From contig OZ244901.1 in the NCBI GenBank assembly GCA_965221545.1, forward strand, positions 2,046,001 through 2,110,000: 64,000 nucleotides of DNA, in the 5' to 3' direction. Below, piece after piece: positions 1 to 9,014 of this stretch. Positions within the stretch are counted from its first letter, which is position 1. The number at the start of each line of letters is the position of its first letter. The translations under genes and the position numbers were made by a program. This DNA comes from JAJEFO01 sp022819605 (GTDB lineage Bacteria; Pseudomonadota; Alphaproteobacteria; Rhodobacterales; Rhodobacteraceae). The notes beneath the pieces were generated by a model that had not been told where the DNA came from, searched no databases, and worked only from the letters and a program-made list of their open reading frames with translations.

Positions 1-286
1 GCGCAAAGCACGAACTCTACATTACAGCGACCACCTCAGTCTATCGTGTCACCCTGAACCGGAGGGGAGTCCAACACCCGTGATTCCTGGACGTGATCGG
101 GGAGTATAGTCCAACTTCCAAAAATGCGGTGACCCGCACAGATCTTGAGCGCTGTTCTTTGTCGTCTTTTCGGATCCGCCGCGAGACGCCGTACGTGCAT
201 GTCCGGAAAGCCAAGGGAATCAGATTTATCCACCGCAGATTCTGACCTGTGCGTAATTTGGACAACTTTCTCCTTTCCTTTGAAAG

Positions 287-415
287 GCGGCGTCGGACAT
301 GCTGGCTTGCTTGGCGCGTAAAGTTGCGGTCGAGTTCGGAAGGGCCACAGGAGAAGGTCGTTCGGTAGTGTCGTCTTTCCAGCGGCTCAATGACCGGCGC
401 GTCGAATTCGGTCAA
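287..415 (-). pseudogene. N-terminal remnant of a TacT-like GNAT toxin
   Basis: Reading from a TTG at 415 on the minus strand, about 43 residues resemble the N-terminus of DUF1778-partnered GNAT acetyltransferase toxins: a FSCGPSELDR segment followed by QASQHVRRR. In intact family members this leads into the acetyl-CoA-binding fold. Here the following residues are basic and unlike GNAT, so the gene is truncated. The TTG overlaps the stop of the upstream DUF1778-like remnant, the usual antitoxin-toxin arrangement. The assignment rests on about 40 residues only. Confidence 0.5.
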
Positions 416-534
416 CGCGAAACAACGCGCCGGGCGTGGTCCTTTAGGGCCGCGTTGAGCCGGTCCTTGGGCGGCGGCGGATCAGTCAGGCACAACCATG
501 GACGATTGCCGAACCGTGCCACCGAATCGATCAT
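412..534 (-). pseudogene. C-terminal remnant of a DUF1778 (TacA-like) antitoxin
   Basis: A 40-residue minus-strand stretch ends in a LTDPPPPKDRLNAALKDH-like tail. This resembles the ending of DUF1778 antitoxins, where a proline-rich segment precedes an amphipathic helix that caps the GNAT toxin. No ribbon-helix-helix N-terminus is visible upstream. The stop overlaps the TTG of the GNAT remnant, so the two appear to be a decayed toxin-antitoxin pair. Confidence 0.4.
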
Positions 535-827
535 GGATGGATCGGTTCCTGGATGAAGTGCGCGTGAGCGGACGAAGAGCCGGATTCACTTGGGATTGCT
601 CCAGAGATGCCGGAGCCAGCGCGGCGGACTGTGATCGCTGTCGGGCCTTTAACGAATTGATTTCAAAGAAATATTGAACCGAAATTGCTGTCGTTCGTCT
701 GTTGGTCTCCCGTGGTCCTCGAAGTCGGCAAGGCTGGGATGCGCATGCGGTCGAGATGGATCAGGAAGGCTTCAAATGCCGTGGTCTTTGACGTATGGAC
801 AGCAAGAGGCTGGCAAGGACGACCATT

Positions 828-1181
828 ATGCGAACTGTCAAATTCCTCACTGTCGCGGCAGTGGCCTTGTCCATATCTGGCTGCGGAAACAACGGGTGGT
901 TCGGCGGTTTTTTCGGTGACGACGGCTCGAATGCAGGTCTGCCGTATCGTGCAAGCCTCTCGCGAGCGGACGAACCGCGCAGTTTCACAGTCAGCGTGAC
1001 TGCCAGCGAGGCATCTGTGGATGCGGTGCGGGAGTCTGCGCGAATGCCGGCAACGCGGCATTGCCTTGAGACCTACGGCGGTTCGGATGTGGATTGGGTG
1101 ACGGATCCTGCCTCGGGAGACTGGGCATTTGCCCGTGACGGCGACTTCATGGTGTTTTCCGGGCGCTGCACGGTCCGCTGA
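828..1181 (+). CDS. small lipoprotein of unknown function
   Basis: This 117-residue product starts with a classic lipoprotein signal: a short basic N-terminus (MRTVKF), a hydrophobic core and the lipobox LSISGC, so it should be cleaved before Cys19 or thereabouts and lipidated. The start at 828 is preferred over an upstream start at 795 because it puts the signal peptide at the N-terminus. The mature part begins Gly/Phe-rich and then has a compact domain with two cysteines that could form a disulfide. It lies upstream of, and co-directional with, the DUF5333 gene. I do not recognise a function; a cell-envelope location is the only supported inference. Confidence 0.6.
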   Translation: MRTVKFLTVAAVALSISGCGNNGWFGGFFGDDGSNAGLPYRASLSRADEPRSFTVSVTASEASVDAVRESARMPATRHCLETYGGSDVDWVTDPASGDWAFARDGDFMVFSGRCTVR

Positions 1182-1358
1182 ACCGCGAGATCAGGAGATC
1201 CCGTCGCGGCCGGTGGTCAAGGGGCGATCTTGCCCGGCTGCGCGGTCGTCCCGAGGCAAGATTTTCCGCGGCCCTCTCGCAGAATCGAACGGCGATGACT
1301 ATCTTGCCATGGGTCGGGCCGCTTTCCCGCCCGTCGTGACGCGTGAACGAACTGGCAC

Positions 1359-1757
1359 ATGCTGAGAGTCCTGGGAATCTTCCTGCTGACTTGCGCCGCC
1401 AACCCGTCCTTGGCGCGTCAACCTCTCCATGAGAATCCGCCCGTCGTAAGCGCGTTCTATTCGCTTGGCCTGGCGGACGAAGTGCGCAGGAACTGTGCGG
1501 CGATCGATGCGCGGATGTTCCGGGCATGGAGATTCCTGAACTCAATAGAACGTTATGCCCGGAAGTCGGGATACTCGGATGCGGAAATCGATGAATTTGT
1601 CGACAACAAGGCGGAAAAAGAGAAGCTGAGGGCGCGAATCCGCGCCGATCTGGCAAAGCGGGGTGCGACGCCAAGAACGCCGGAAGGCTATTGCACTGTG
1701 GGCCACGAAGAAATAGCCAAGGGTAGCGTCGCAGGACGGCTTCTGCGCGCCAAGTAG
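1359..1757 (+). CDS. DUF5333-family periplasmic protein
   Basis: This is a 132-residue protein with an N-terminal signal peptide (hydrophobic stretch ending near ANPSLA). The body is mostly helical and charged, with the family pattern LADEVRRNCAAIDARM, then GYSDAEIDEFV, and a C-terminal YCTVG-EIA-S-G-LLR block. Two conserved cysteines could pair. As I recall, DUF5333 proteins are typical of Rhodobacteraceae and sit next to nuoG, as this one does (44 bp gap). The function is unknown; the position suggests a link to complex I assembly or to the cell envelope, which is inference. Confidence 0.7.
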   Translation: MLRVLGIFLLTCAANPSLARQPLHENPPVVSAFYSLGLADEVRRNCAAIDARMFRAWRFLNSIERYARKSGYSDAEIDEFVDNKAEKEKLRARIRADLAKRGATPRTPEGYCTVGHEEIAKGSVAGRLLRAK

Positions 1758-1801
1758 CGTCTGCCATTCATGGGCGGCGGAACCCTGAGGAACCGGAGCT
1801 C

Positions 1802-3832
1802 ATGTCCGAACCCAGAAGGCTTATCATCGACGACACGGAGATCGAGGTCGATTCGGACCTGACGATCATCCAGGCCTGCGAACAGGCGGGGATCGAGATC
1901 CCGCGATTCTGCTACCACGAGCGGCTGTCGATCGCCGGAAATTGCCGGATGTGCCTCGTCGAGGTCGTGGGCGGGCCGCCGAAACCGGCGGCATCCTGCG
2001 CGATGCAGGTTCGTGACCTGCGACCAGGGCCCGAAGGGCAGCCGCCGATCGTGCGGACAAACAGCCCGATGGTCAAGGAGGCCCGCGAGGGCGTCATGGA
2101 GTTTCTGCTGATCAACCATCCGCTTGACTGCCCGATCTGCGACCAGGGCGGCGAGTGTGACCTGCAGGACCAGGCAATGGCCTACGGGGTCGAATTCTCG
2201 CGCTTTCGCGAACCGAAGCGCGCGGTTCAGGATCTGGATCTGGGGCCGCTTGTCGGCACGGCCATGACCCGCTGCATTTCCTGCACGCGCTGCGTCCGGT
2301 TCATCACGGAAGTGGCGGGAGTTCCCGAGCTTGGGCAGACCGGGCGAGGCGAAGACGCGGAGATCACGAGCTACCTCGGCCGGATGCTCGACAGCGAGTT
2401 GCAGGGCAACATCGTTGATCTTTGTCCCGTTGGTGCGCTGACCAGCAAGCCATATTCCTTCACTGCACGGCCCTGGGAACTGACCAGGACGGAGTCCGTG
2501 GACGTGATGGATGCGCTGGGATCGAACATCCGCGTGGATGCCAAGGGGCGCGAGGTCATGCGGATCCTGCCCCGGAACCATGACGGCGTGAACGAGGAAT
2601 GGCTGTCCGACAGGTCACGATATGCTTGGGACGGCCTGCGGCGGCAAAGGCTCGACAAGCCGTATCTGCGTCGCGAGGGCAAGCTCGAGGCGGTGGAATG
2701 GGCTGAAGCGCTGTCCGCCGCGGCGAGAGCCCTTGAGGAGAAGGGCAAGGTGGCCGGGCTCGTGGGCGACCTGGCCCCGGTTGAGGCCGTTTTCGCGCTG
2801 AAGGAACTGCTTGAGGGGCAGGGCGGAGTCGTTGAGTGCCGGATCGACGGAGCGGATTTGCCGGCGGACATTCGTTCGGCCTACGTGGGCACGGCGCGGA
2901 TTGAGGATATCGAGATCGCTGAAGCCGTCATGCTGATCGGCACCAATCCACGCGCCGAGGCACCCGTGCTGAACGCGCGCATTCGCAAGGCGTGGACGCG
3001 CGGTGCGCGGATCGGCCTCGTGGGAGAGGCGGCGGACCTGACTTACGACTGCGCCCATTTCGGCACGGGGCACGACGCGCTCAGCAAGCTCTTTGACATG
3101 GATCCCGACCACGCGCACGGAAAGGAAACGGTTGTCATCATTGGAATGGGTGCGCTGGCCGGTTCCGGTGGGGCGCATGCGCTCCGCGACGCGATGCGAT
3201 ATGCCGAGGCCACCGAGTCGAAATTCCTGGTGCTGCATACGGCGGCATCTCGCGTCGGCGCCCTGGATGTCGGTGCCGCCGTTGATGGAGGAGTGAACGC
3301 TGCTCTCGAAGGCGCGTCGGTCGTCTTCAGCCTGGGTGCGGACGAGGTCGACGTCCCGGAAGGACCGACGGTCATCTATCAAGGCAGTCACGGAGACCGG
3401 GGCGCGCACAGGGCCGACATCATTCTGCCTGCGGCAGCCTGGACGGAGGAGAACGGGCTATTCGTCAATACGGAGGGCCGTCCGCAACTTGCCATGAAGG
3501 CCGGATTTCCGCCGGGTGACGCAAAGGAAAACTGGGCGATCCTGCGCGCGCTGTCGGCGGAACTCGGTGCGCCGCTGCCATATGACACCCTTGCAGGGCT
3601 GCGGCAGCGGCTGATCCAGAAAGTGCCGCACTTGGAACGCATCGACCAGGTGCCCGAGAACGCGTGGCAGGTTGCTCAAGCGAGCGACAATGGGGGCGAA
3701 GTGCGGAAGGAGTTCGGGTCCGCGGTTGTCGATCACTTCCTGGTCAACCCGGTATTGCGCGCCTCTCCCCTGATGGGCGATCTGCAGGCGCGTGCGCGTG
3801 CCAGGACGACAGGGAAGCTGGCGGCCGAATAG
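1802..3832 (+). CDS. nuoG: NADH-quinone oxidoreductase subunit G
   Basis: NuoG is the large iron-sulfur subunit of the peripheral arm of complex I; it carries electrons from the NuoF/NuoE flavin module toward NuoI. The 676-residue length suits alphaproteobacterial and mitochondrial 75-kDa homologues, shorter than the E. coli form. The N-terminal 2Fe-2S domain has Cys37, Cys48 and Cys51 (FCYHERL, GNCRMC). A CDQGGECDLQDQ segment and a CISCTRC segment supply ligands for the N5 and N4 clusters. A molybdopterin-oxidoreductase-like domain fills the rest. A GGAG Shine-Dalgarno precedes the ATG. Its usual upstream partners nuoA-F are not in the window. Confidence 0.97.
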   Translation: MSEPRRLIIDDTEIEVDSDLTIIQACEQAGIEIPRFCYHERLSIAGNCRMCLVEVVGGPPKPAASCAMQVRDLRPGPEGQPPIVRTNSPMVKEAREGVMEFLLINHPLDCPICDQGGECDLQDQAMAYGVEFSRFREPKRAVQDLDLGPLVGTAMTRCISCTRCVRFITEVAGVPELGQTGRGEDAEITSYLGRMLDSELQGNIVDLCPVGALTSKPYSFTARPWELTRTESVDVMDALGSNIRVDAKGREVMRILPRNHDGVNEEWLSDRSRYAWDGLRRQRLDKPYLRREGKLEAVEWAEALSAAARALEEKGKVAGLVGDLAPVEAVFALKELLEGQGGVVECRIDGADLPADIRSAYVGTARIEDIEIAEAVMLIGTNPRAEAPVLNARIRKAWTRGARIGLVGEAADLTYDCAHFGTGHDALSKLFDMDPDHAHGKETVVIIGMGALAGSGGAHALRDAMRYAEATESKFLVLHTAASRVGALDVGAAVDGGVNAALEGASVVFSLGADEVDVPEGPTVIYQGSHGDRGAHRADIILPAAAWTEENGLFVNTEGRPQLAMKAGFPPGDAKENWAILRALSAELGAPLPYDTLAGLRQRLIQKVPHLERIDQVPENAWQVAQASDNGGEVRKEFGSAVVDHFLVNPVLRASPLMGDLQARARARTTGKLAAE

Positions 3833-3940
3833 GGCGGCTGGAGGTGTCCGGCTGGTGCCGCCCGAAGGCTGGCGCTTGCTGCCGAACTGGGATTAGAACG
3901 GCCCGGAGCAAGGGCTCGAGACTGAGAGACAAGAAGGCGA

Positions 3941-4978
3941 ATGGCTGAGTTCCTGACCACACCGCTGGGCACGCTTGTCATAGTCATCGTGCAGGTGCTG
4001 CTGATCGTGACATTCGTGATGATCAGCCTTCTGTTCCTGGTCTACGGCGACAGGAAGATCTGGGCTGCCGTCCAGATGCGGCGCGGTCCCAACGTGGTCG
4101 GACCATGGGGCATTTTGCAGTCGGTGGCGGATGCGTTCAAGTATGTCGTCAAGGAAGTCGTGATCCCTGCTGGCGCGGACCGGACTCTGTTCGTGCTTGC
4201 GCCGTTGATCTCGTTTGTCCTGGCCATCATGGCCTGGGCGGTGATCCCGTTCGACGACACGTGGGTCGTGGCGGACCTGAACATCGCTCTCCTGTACATC
4301 TTCGCGGTGTCGTCGCTGGAAGTGTACGGCGTGATCATGGGCGGCTGGGCCTCGAACTCGAAATACCCGTTTCTCGGCTCCCTGCGTTCGGCGGCTCAGA
4401 TGATTTCCTACGAAGTCTCGATCGGCCTGATCATCATTGGTGTAATCCTCACTACCGGATCCATGAACCTGGGCGACATCGTTCGCGCCCAGGACGGAAG
4501 CTACGGAATCTTCAGCTGGTACTGGCTGGCGCACTTCCCGATGCTCGTCCTGTTCTTCGTCAGCGCTCTCGCGGAGACCAATCGCCCGCCCTTCGACCTG
4601 CCGGAGGCGGAGTCCGAACTCGTGGCGGGCTACCAGGTCGAATATTCGTCGACGCCGTTCCTCCTGTTCATGGCCGGCGAGTACATAACGATCTTCCTGA
4701 TGTGCGCCTTGACGTCACTGCTCTTTTTCGGCGGCTGGCTGAGCCCCGTTCCGTTCCTGCCGGACGGACCGCCATGGATGATCGCCAAGATGGCGCTCTT
4801 CTTCTTCATGTTCGCGATGGTGAAGGCCATCGTTCCACGCTACCGCTACGACCAGTTGATGCGGCTTGGATGGAAGGTCTTCCTGCCTCTGTCGCTGGCC
4901 TGGGTGGTGGTTGTCGCCTTCCTGGCGAAGTTCGAGCTTTTCGGCGGCGCGTATGCCCGCTGGGCGATGGGGGGCTGA
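3941..4978 (+). CDS. nuoH: NADH-quinone oxidoreductase subunit H
   Basis: NuoH is the membrane subunit at the junction of the two arms of complex I and forms part of the quinone-binding chamber. The 345-residue product has about eight transmembrane helices and the signature loop RPPFDLPEAESELVAGY, whose acidic residues line the quinone tunnel. The RRGPNVVGPWG segment near the N-terminus is also typical. The start has an AAGAAGG ribosome site. A 108-bp gap separates it from nuoG; no gene is evident in that gap. It is followed by nuoI after 58 bp. Confidence 0.97.
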   Translation: MAEFLTTPLGTLVIVIVQVLLIVTFVMISLLFLVYGDRKIWAAVQMRRGPNVVGPWGILQSVADAFKYVVKEVVIPAGADRTLFVLAPLISFVLAIMAWAVIPFDDTWVVADLNIALLYIFAVSSLEVYGVIMGGWASNSKYPFLGSLRSAAQMISYEVSIGLIIIGVILTTGSMNLGDIVRAQDGSYGIFSWYWLAHFPMLVLFFVSALAETNRPPFDLPEAESELVAGYQVEYSSTPFLLFMAGEYITIFLMCALTSLLFFGGWLSPVPFLPDGPPWMIAKMALFFFMFAMVKAIVPRYRYDQLMRLGWKVFLPLSLAWVVVVAFLAKFELFGGAYARWAMGG

Positions 4979-5036
4979 TGGAAAGGATCCGGAACATCAT
5001 GTCCGAACAGGACTTGGTCAGCTCGGAGGTGTCCTG

Positions 5037-5531
5037 ATGGCGCAGATCGACTGGAACCGTGCGGGAAAGTATTTCCTGCTCTGGGACTTCATCAAGGGTT
5101 TCGGCCTGGGCATGAAATACTTCTTCTCAACCAAGGCCACGGTAAACTACCCCCACGAGAAAGGCCCGCTTTCGCCGCGCTTTCGTGGCGAGCACGCGTT
5201 GCGGCGCTATCCGAACGGCGAAGAGCGATGCATTGCCTGCAAGCTTTGCGAGGCCATCTGTCCGGCGCAGGCCATCACAATCGACGCCGAGCCTCGGGAA
5301 GACGGCAGTCGCCGCACCACGCGCTACGACATTGACATGACGAAGTGCATCTATTGCGGTTTTTGCGAGGAGGCCTGTCCCGTGGACGCCATAGTCGAGG
5401 GCCCGAATTTCGAGTTCGCCACGGAGACCCGGGAGGAACTCTTCTATACCAAGGAGAAGCTCTTGGAGAACGGCGAGCGGTGGGAGGCTGAGATTGCCCG
5501 CAACCTGGAAATGGACGCGCCCTACCGATGA
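5037..5531 (+). CDS. nuoI: NADH-quinone oxidoreductase subunit I
   Basis: NuoI is the 8Fe ferredoxin-like subunit that carries clusters N6a and N6b and passes electrons toward N2 and quinone. The 164-residue product holds two CxxCxxCxxxCP motifs, CIACKLCEAICP and CIYCGFCEEACP, which bind two 4Fe-4S clusters. The N-terminal amphipathic segment with FFSTKATVNYPHEKGP is typical of the family. The ATG at 5037 is chosen over longer in-frame starts because it matches the family N-terminus and follows a GGAG-like site. The stop overlaps the next gene by four bases (ATGA). Confidence 0.97.
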   Translation: MAQIDWNRAGKYFLLWDFIKGFGLGMKYFFSTKATVNYPHEKGPLSPRFRGEHALRRYPNGEERCIACKLCEAICPAQAITIDAEPREDGSRRTTRYDIDMTKCIYCGFCEEACPVDAIVEGPNFEFATETREELFYTKEKLLENGERWEAEIARNLEMDAPYR

Positions 5532-5935
5532 GTGATCAGAACAATCCTTTCGAGGCGATGCTCTCGATGAGTCGGGACTGGGCAAAGTCGATCAATCCCG
5601 CGCTCGAGTCCTTCTCTCCTTCGGCCTTCGAGTCGTTGTGGCCGACGATGCCAAGGGAAGTGATGGAAGCGGTAATGGGAAAGACCTTCAATCCCGATGG
5701 GCTGGATTCCAAGACGAAGCTGCTCTTGACCTTGGGTGCGCTGACAATGCTCGGTGCCCAGGCAGAACCCCAGATCCGGCTGACCGTGCGCCACGCCATC
5801 GAGGCAGGGGCGACGAAGCAGGAAATTGCGGAGACAATCGCGGTGATGGGCGTCTTTTGCGGCGTTCCCGCCATGTCGAGGGCGATGGAATTGGCGAATT
5901 CGGCAATGAAGCCCGACGCGGAGGGAGGCGAATGA
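5528..5935 (+). CDS. carboxymuconolactone decarboxylase-fold protein inside the nuo operon
   Basis: This 135-residue protein has the CMD/AhpD-like alpha-helical pattern: a TKLLLTLGALTMLGA segment, then LTVRHAIEAGATKQEIAETIAVMGVF, and a CGVPAM turn. The CxxC redox pair of true AhpD is absent, since only one cysteine lies in that region. It therefore resembles CMD-family proteins without peroxidase activity. Translational overlaps at both ends (ATGA with nuoI and with nuoJ) make it a full member of the operon. I have seen such genes in this position in roseobacters; its role in complex I is unknown. Confidence 0.75.
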   Translation: MSDQNNPFEAMLSMSRDWAKSINPALESFSPSAFESLWPTMPREVMEAVMGKTFNPDGLDSKTKLLLTLGALTMLGAQAEPQIRLTVRHAIEAGATKQEIAETIAVMGVFCGVPAMSRAMELANSAMKPDAEGGE

Positions 5936-6546
5936 CGGCGCAGGTCCTTGCCTTCTACCTCTTTGCCATTGCCTGCATAGTCGGCGGTGTCTTCACCGTC
6001 GTTGCCCGGAACCCGGTCCATTCGGTGCTCTGGCTGATCCTGTCCTTTCTGTCGGCGGCCGGGCTGTTCGTGCTTCTGGGCGCGGAATTCGTCGCCATGC
6101 TGCTGGTCATCGTCTATGTCGGCGCCGTCGCGGTGCTGTTCCTGTTCGTGGTCATGATGCTGGACGTGGACTTTGCCGAATTGAAGGCGGAACTGGCGCG
6201 GTACATGCCGCTGGCGCTCCTGATCGGCGTCGTGATCCTGATGCAGCTAGGCATGGCCCTAGGGGTGTGGACCACTGCCGAGGGCGTGGTTCTTTCCGAG
6301 CGCCCGGATTCCGTCGCGGGCGGGGGCGAGCACAACACGGACGCGCTCGGACGCATTCTCTATGACAAGTATTTCCTGCTCTTCCAGCTTGCAGGGCTGA
6401 TCCTTCTGGTGGCCATGGTAGGCGCAATCGTGCTGACGCTGCGCCACCGCGAATACGTCAAGCGGCAGGACGTGGTTCAGCAAATGCATCGTGATCCTTC
6501 GACGACGATCGAACTGAAGGACGTAAAGCCGGGGCAGGGACTGTGA
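5932..6546 (+). CDS. nuoJ: NADH-quinone oxidoreductase subunit J
   Basis: NuoJ is a hydrophobic membrane-arm subunit of complex I at the interface with NuoH. The 204-residue product has about five transmembrane helices. The third carries the conserved VIVYVGAVAVLFLFVVMML pi-bulge segment that takes part in conformational coupling. The N-terminus includes NPVHSVLWLILSF, typical of the family. The ATG at 5932 overlaps the CMD stop by four bases and fits the family start; longer upstream readings overlap the CMD gene. nuoK follows after 58 bp. Confidence 0.95.
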   Translation: MTAQVLAFYLFAIACIVGGVFTVVARNPVHSVLWLILSFLSAAGLFVLLGAEFVAMLLVIVYVGAVAVLFLFVVMMLDVDFAELKAELARYMPLALLIGVVILMQLGMALGVWTTAEGVVLSERPDSVAGGGEHNTDALGRILYDKYFLLFQLAGLILLVAMVGAIVLTLRHREYVKRQDVVQQMHRDPSTTIELKDVKPGQGL

Positions 6547-6604
6547 TGCGCGTCCCGGCCGAAACCGGCACCCAACGGGCCGGACTGCATTTTGCGAGGG
6601 ACGA

Positions 6605-6910
6605 ATGATCGGACTGGAACACTACCTGATCGTCGCAGCAGCGTTGTTCGTCACGGGGATCTTCGGCATTTTCCTGAACCGGAAGAACGTGATCATTCTT
6701 CTGATGTCCATCGAGCTCATGCTGCTTTCGGTCAACATCAACCTGGTCGCGTTTTCGGCCTATCAGGGCAATCTCACGGGGCAGGTCTTCACGCTCTTCG
6801 TCCTGACCGTTGCCGCGGCTGAAGCCGCCATCGGGCTCGCGATTCTCGTATGCTTTTTCAGAAACCGCGGCACCATCGATGTCGAAGACGTCAACGTGAT
6901 GAAGGGGTAG
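6605..6910 (+). CDS. nuoK: NADH-quinone oxidoreductase subunit K
   Basis: NuoK is a small antiporter-related membrane subunit of complex I that joins the proton-translocating chain. The 101-residue length is exactly that of the family. Three transmembrane helices are clear, with the key glutamates in SIELMLLSVNINLVAF and AAAEAAIGLAILV. The segment GIFLNRKNVIILLMSIE is highly characteristic. nuoL begins a few bases after its stop. Confidence 0.96.
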   Translation: MIGLEHYLIVAAALFVTGIFGIFLNRKNVIILLMSIELMLLSVNINLVAFSAYQGNLTGQVFTLFVLTVAAAEAAIGLAILVCFFRNRGTIDVEDVNVMKG

Positions 6911-6917
6911 GCGCGTG

Positions 6918-9011
6918 ATGGAATCGATCATCCTCTTCGCCCCGTTGACAGGGGCCCTGCTTTGCGGCTTCGGCTGGCGCATCATGGGGGAGATCGCCGC
7001 GCAATCGGTGTCGACCGCGCTTCTGTTCGTCGCCTGCGTGCTGAGCTGGATCGTGTTCCTCGGGTTTGACGGCGAGACCCGCTTCACCCACATCCTGCCA
7101 TGGATCGAAAGCGGATCCCTCGCTACGGACTGGGCGATCAGGCTCGATCGGCTGACCGCGATCATGCTCGTCGTGATCACGACCGTCTCCGCCTTGGTGC
7201 ACCTCTACAGCTTTGGCTACATGGCGCATGACGAGAACTTCGACGAGGCGACGGAATCGTATCGCCCGCGCTTCTTCGCCTATCTTTCGTTCTTCACATT
7301 CGCGATGCTGACTCTGGTGACTGCGGACAACCTGGTCCAGATGTTTTTCGGATGGGAGGGCGTGGGTCTCGCCTCCTACCTGCTGATCGGGTTCTATTTC
7401 CGGAAGCCGAGCGCCAACGCGGCGGCGATCAAGGCGTTCATCGTAAATCGTGTCGGCGACTTCGGATTTGCGCTGGGCATCTTCGCGCTTTTCTTCATGG
7501 TCGACTCGATCAGCTTCACGGACATTTTCGCGGCCGCCCCGGATCTCGCGAAAAGGGAGGTGACCTTCCTCTGGACGACATGGCCCGCGATCGAGCTTGT
7601 CTGCCTCCTTCTTTTCGTGGGAGCCATGGGCAAGTCTGCGCAGTTCATCCTCCACACGTGGCTGCCGGACGCCATGGAGGGTCCAACCCCGGTCTCCGCG
7701 TTGATTCACGCCGCGACGATGGTTACGGCAGGCGTTTTCCTTGTCTGCCGCATGTCTCCGCTGATGGAATTCGCCGATTGGACGCAAAGCTTCATCGTCT
7801 ATATCGGCGCGATCACGGCGTTCTTCGCAGCGACCGTGGGCCTCGTGCAGAACGATATCAAGCGCGTGATCGCCTACTCGACCTGCTCGCAACTCGGCTA
7901 CATGTTCGTCGCGGCCGGGGTCGGCGTATACAGCGTCGCGATGTTCCACCTGTTCACGCACGCCTTCTTCAAGGGAATGCTCTTTCTCGGTGCGGGCTCC
8001 GTCATTACCGGGATGCATCACGAGCAGGACATGCGGAATTACGGCGGTCTCAGGACAAGGATGCCCTACACGTTCTGGTCCATGATGATCGGGACGCTGG
8101 CGATTACCGGAGTCGGCATTCCGCTGACAGGGATCGGATTCGCGGGATTCCTCTCGAAGGACGCGGTGATCGAAAGCGCATTTGCTGGCGGAACGGACGC
8201 CGCCACGTTCGCATTCTGGGCGCTTGTGGTCGCCGCGGCGTTCACCAGTTTCTACAGCTGGCGGCTCCTGTTCATGACGTTTTTCGGCGAACCGAGGGGC
8301 GACAAGCATGCACATGAACATGTGCACGAGAGCCCTGCGAGCATGGTCGTGCCGCTGGCCGCCCTCGCGGTGGGAGCGGTCTTCGCCGGGATGGTCTGGT
8401 ACAAGCCGTTCTTCGGCAGCGAGCAAAGGGTTCAGGAGTGGTTTGGAATCGCCAGTGGCGAGAAACATGCCCAGGTCCTGTTGATCGGCGCGGCACGCGC
8501 GGCCGAGGAGCAGGACGATGCCGGTGGAGAAGATCAAGGTTCCGGCACCGCTGCGACGCCGGGACAGGGCGCGATCTACATGGCGCCCGACAACAGCGTG
8601 CTGCACGATGCGCATTATGTTCCGGCCTGGGTGAAGCTCTCGCCCTTCTTCGCGATGCTGATCGGGTTCGCCCTGGCATTCCTGTTCTATGTCCGCAGGA
8701 CCGACCTGCCCGCGAAACTCGCCGCGAACCAGGCTCCGCTGTACCGGTTCCTCCTGAACAAGTGGTATTTCGACGAGCTGTATGAGCATGCCCTTGTCCG
8801 ACCCGCCAAGGCCATCGGCCGCTTTCTGTGGCAGCGGGGGGACCTTGGCGCGATCGATGGCTTCCTGAACGGCGTTGCGATGGGCGTTGTGCCCTTCTTC
8901 ACGCGGCTCGCGGGTCGGGCGCAGTCGGGATACATCTTCACCTACGCATTCTGGATGGTGCTTGGCATCCTCGTGTTCATCACCTGGATGACCATTGCGG
9001 GAGGGCAATAG
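6918..9011 (+). CDS. nuoL: NADH-quinone oxidoreductase subunit L
   Basis: NuoL is the distal Mrp-antiporter-like proton pump subunit of complex I, with the long lateral helix. The 697-residue product has the antiporter core, including FFGWEGVGLASYLLIGF, the STCSQLGYMFVAAG segment and the discontinuous-helix region around LPDAMEGPTPVSALIHAATMV. A soluble loop near residues 455-485 is His-rich (DKHAHEHVHESP), and the following loop is acidic and Gly-rich. The ATG at 6918 directly follows an in-frame GTG at 6915; I prefer the ATG. nuoM begins four bases after the stop. Confidence 0.96.
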   Translation: MESIILFAPLTGALLCGFGWRIMGEIAAQSVSTALLFVACVLSWIVFLGFDGETRFTHILPWIESGSLATDWAIRLDRLTAIMLVVITTVSALVHLYSFGYMAHDENFDEATESYRPRFFAYLSFFTFAMLTLVTADNLVQMFFGWEGVGLASYLLIGFYFRKPSANAAAIKAFIVNRVGDFGFALGIFALFFMVDSISFTDIFAAAPDLAKREVTFLWTTWPAIELVCLLLFVGAMGKSAQFILHTWLPDAMEGPTPVSALIHAATMVTAGVFLVCRMSPLMEFADWTQSFIVYIGAITAFFAATVGLVQNDIKRVIAYSTCSQLGYMFVAAGVGVYSVAMFHLFTHAFFKGMLFLGAGSVITGMHHEQDMRNYGGLRTRMPYTFWSMMIGTLAITGVGIPLTGIGFAGFLSKDAVIESAFAGGTDAATFAFWALVVAAAFTSFYSWRLLFMTFFGEPRGDKHAHEHVHESPASMVVPLAALAVGAVFAGMVWYKPFFGSEQRVQEWFGIASGEKHAQVLLIGAARAAEEQDDAGGEDQGSGTAATPGQGAIYMAPDNSVLHDAHYVPAWVKLSPFFAMLIGFALAFLFYVRRTDLPAKLAANQAPLYRFLLNKWYFDELYEHALVRPAKAIGRFLWQRGDLGAIDGFLNGVAMGVVPFFTRLAGRAQSGYIFTYAFWMVLGILVFITWMTIAGGQ

Positions 9012-9014
9012 ACG

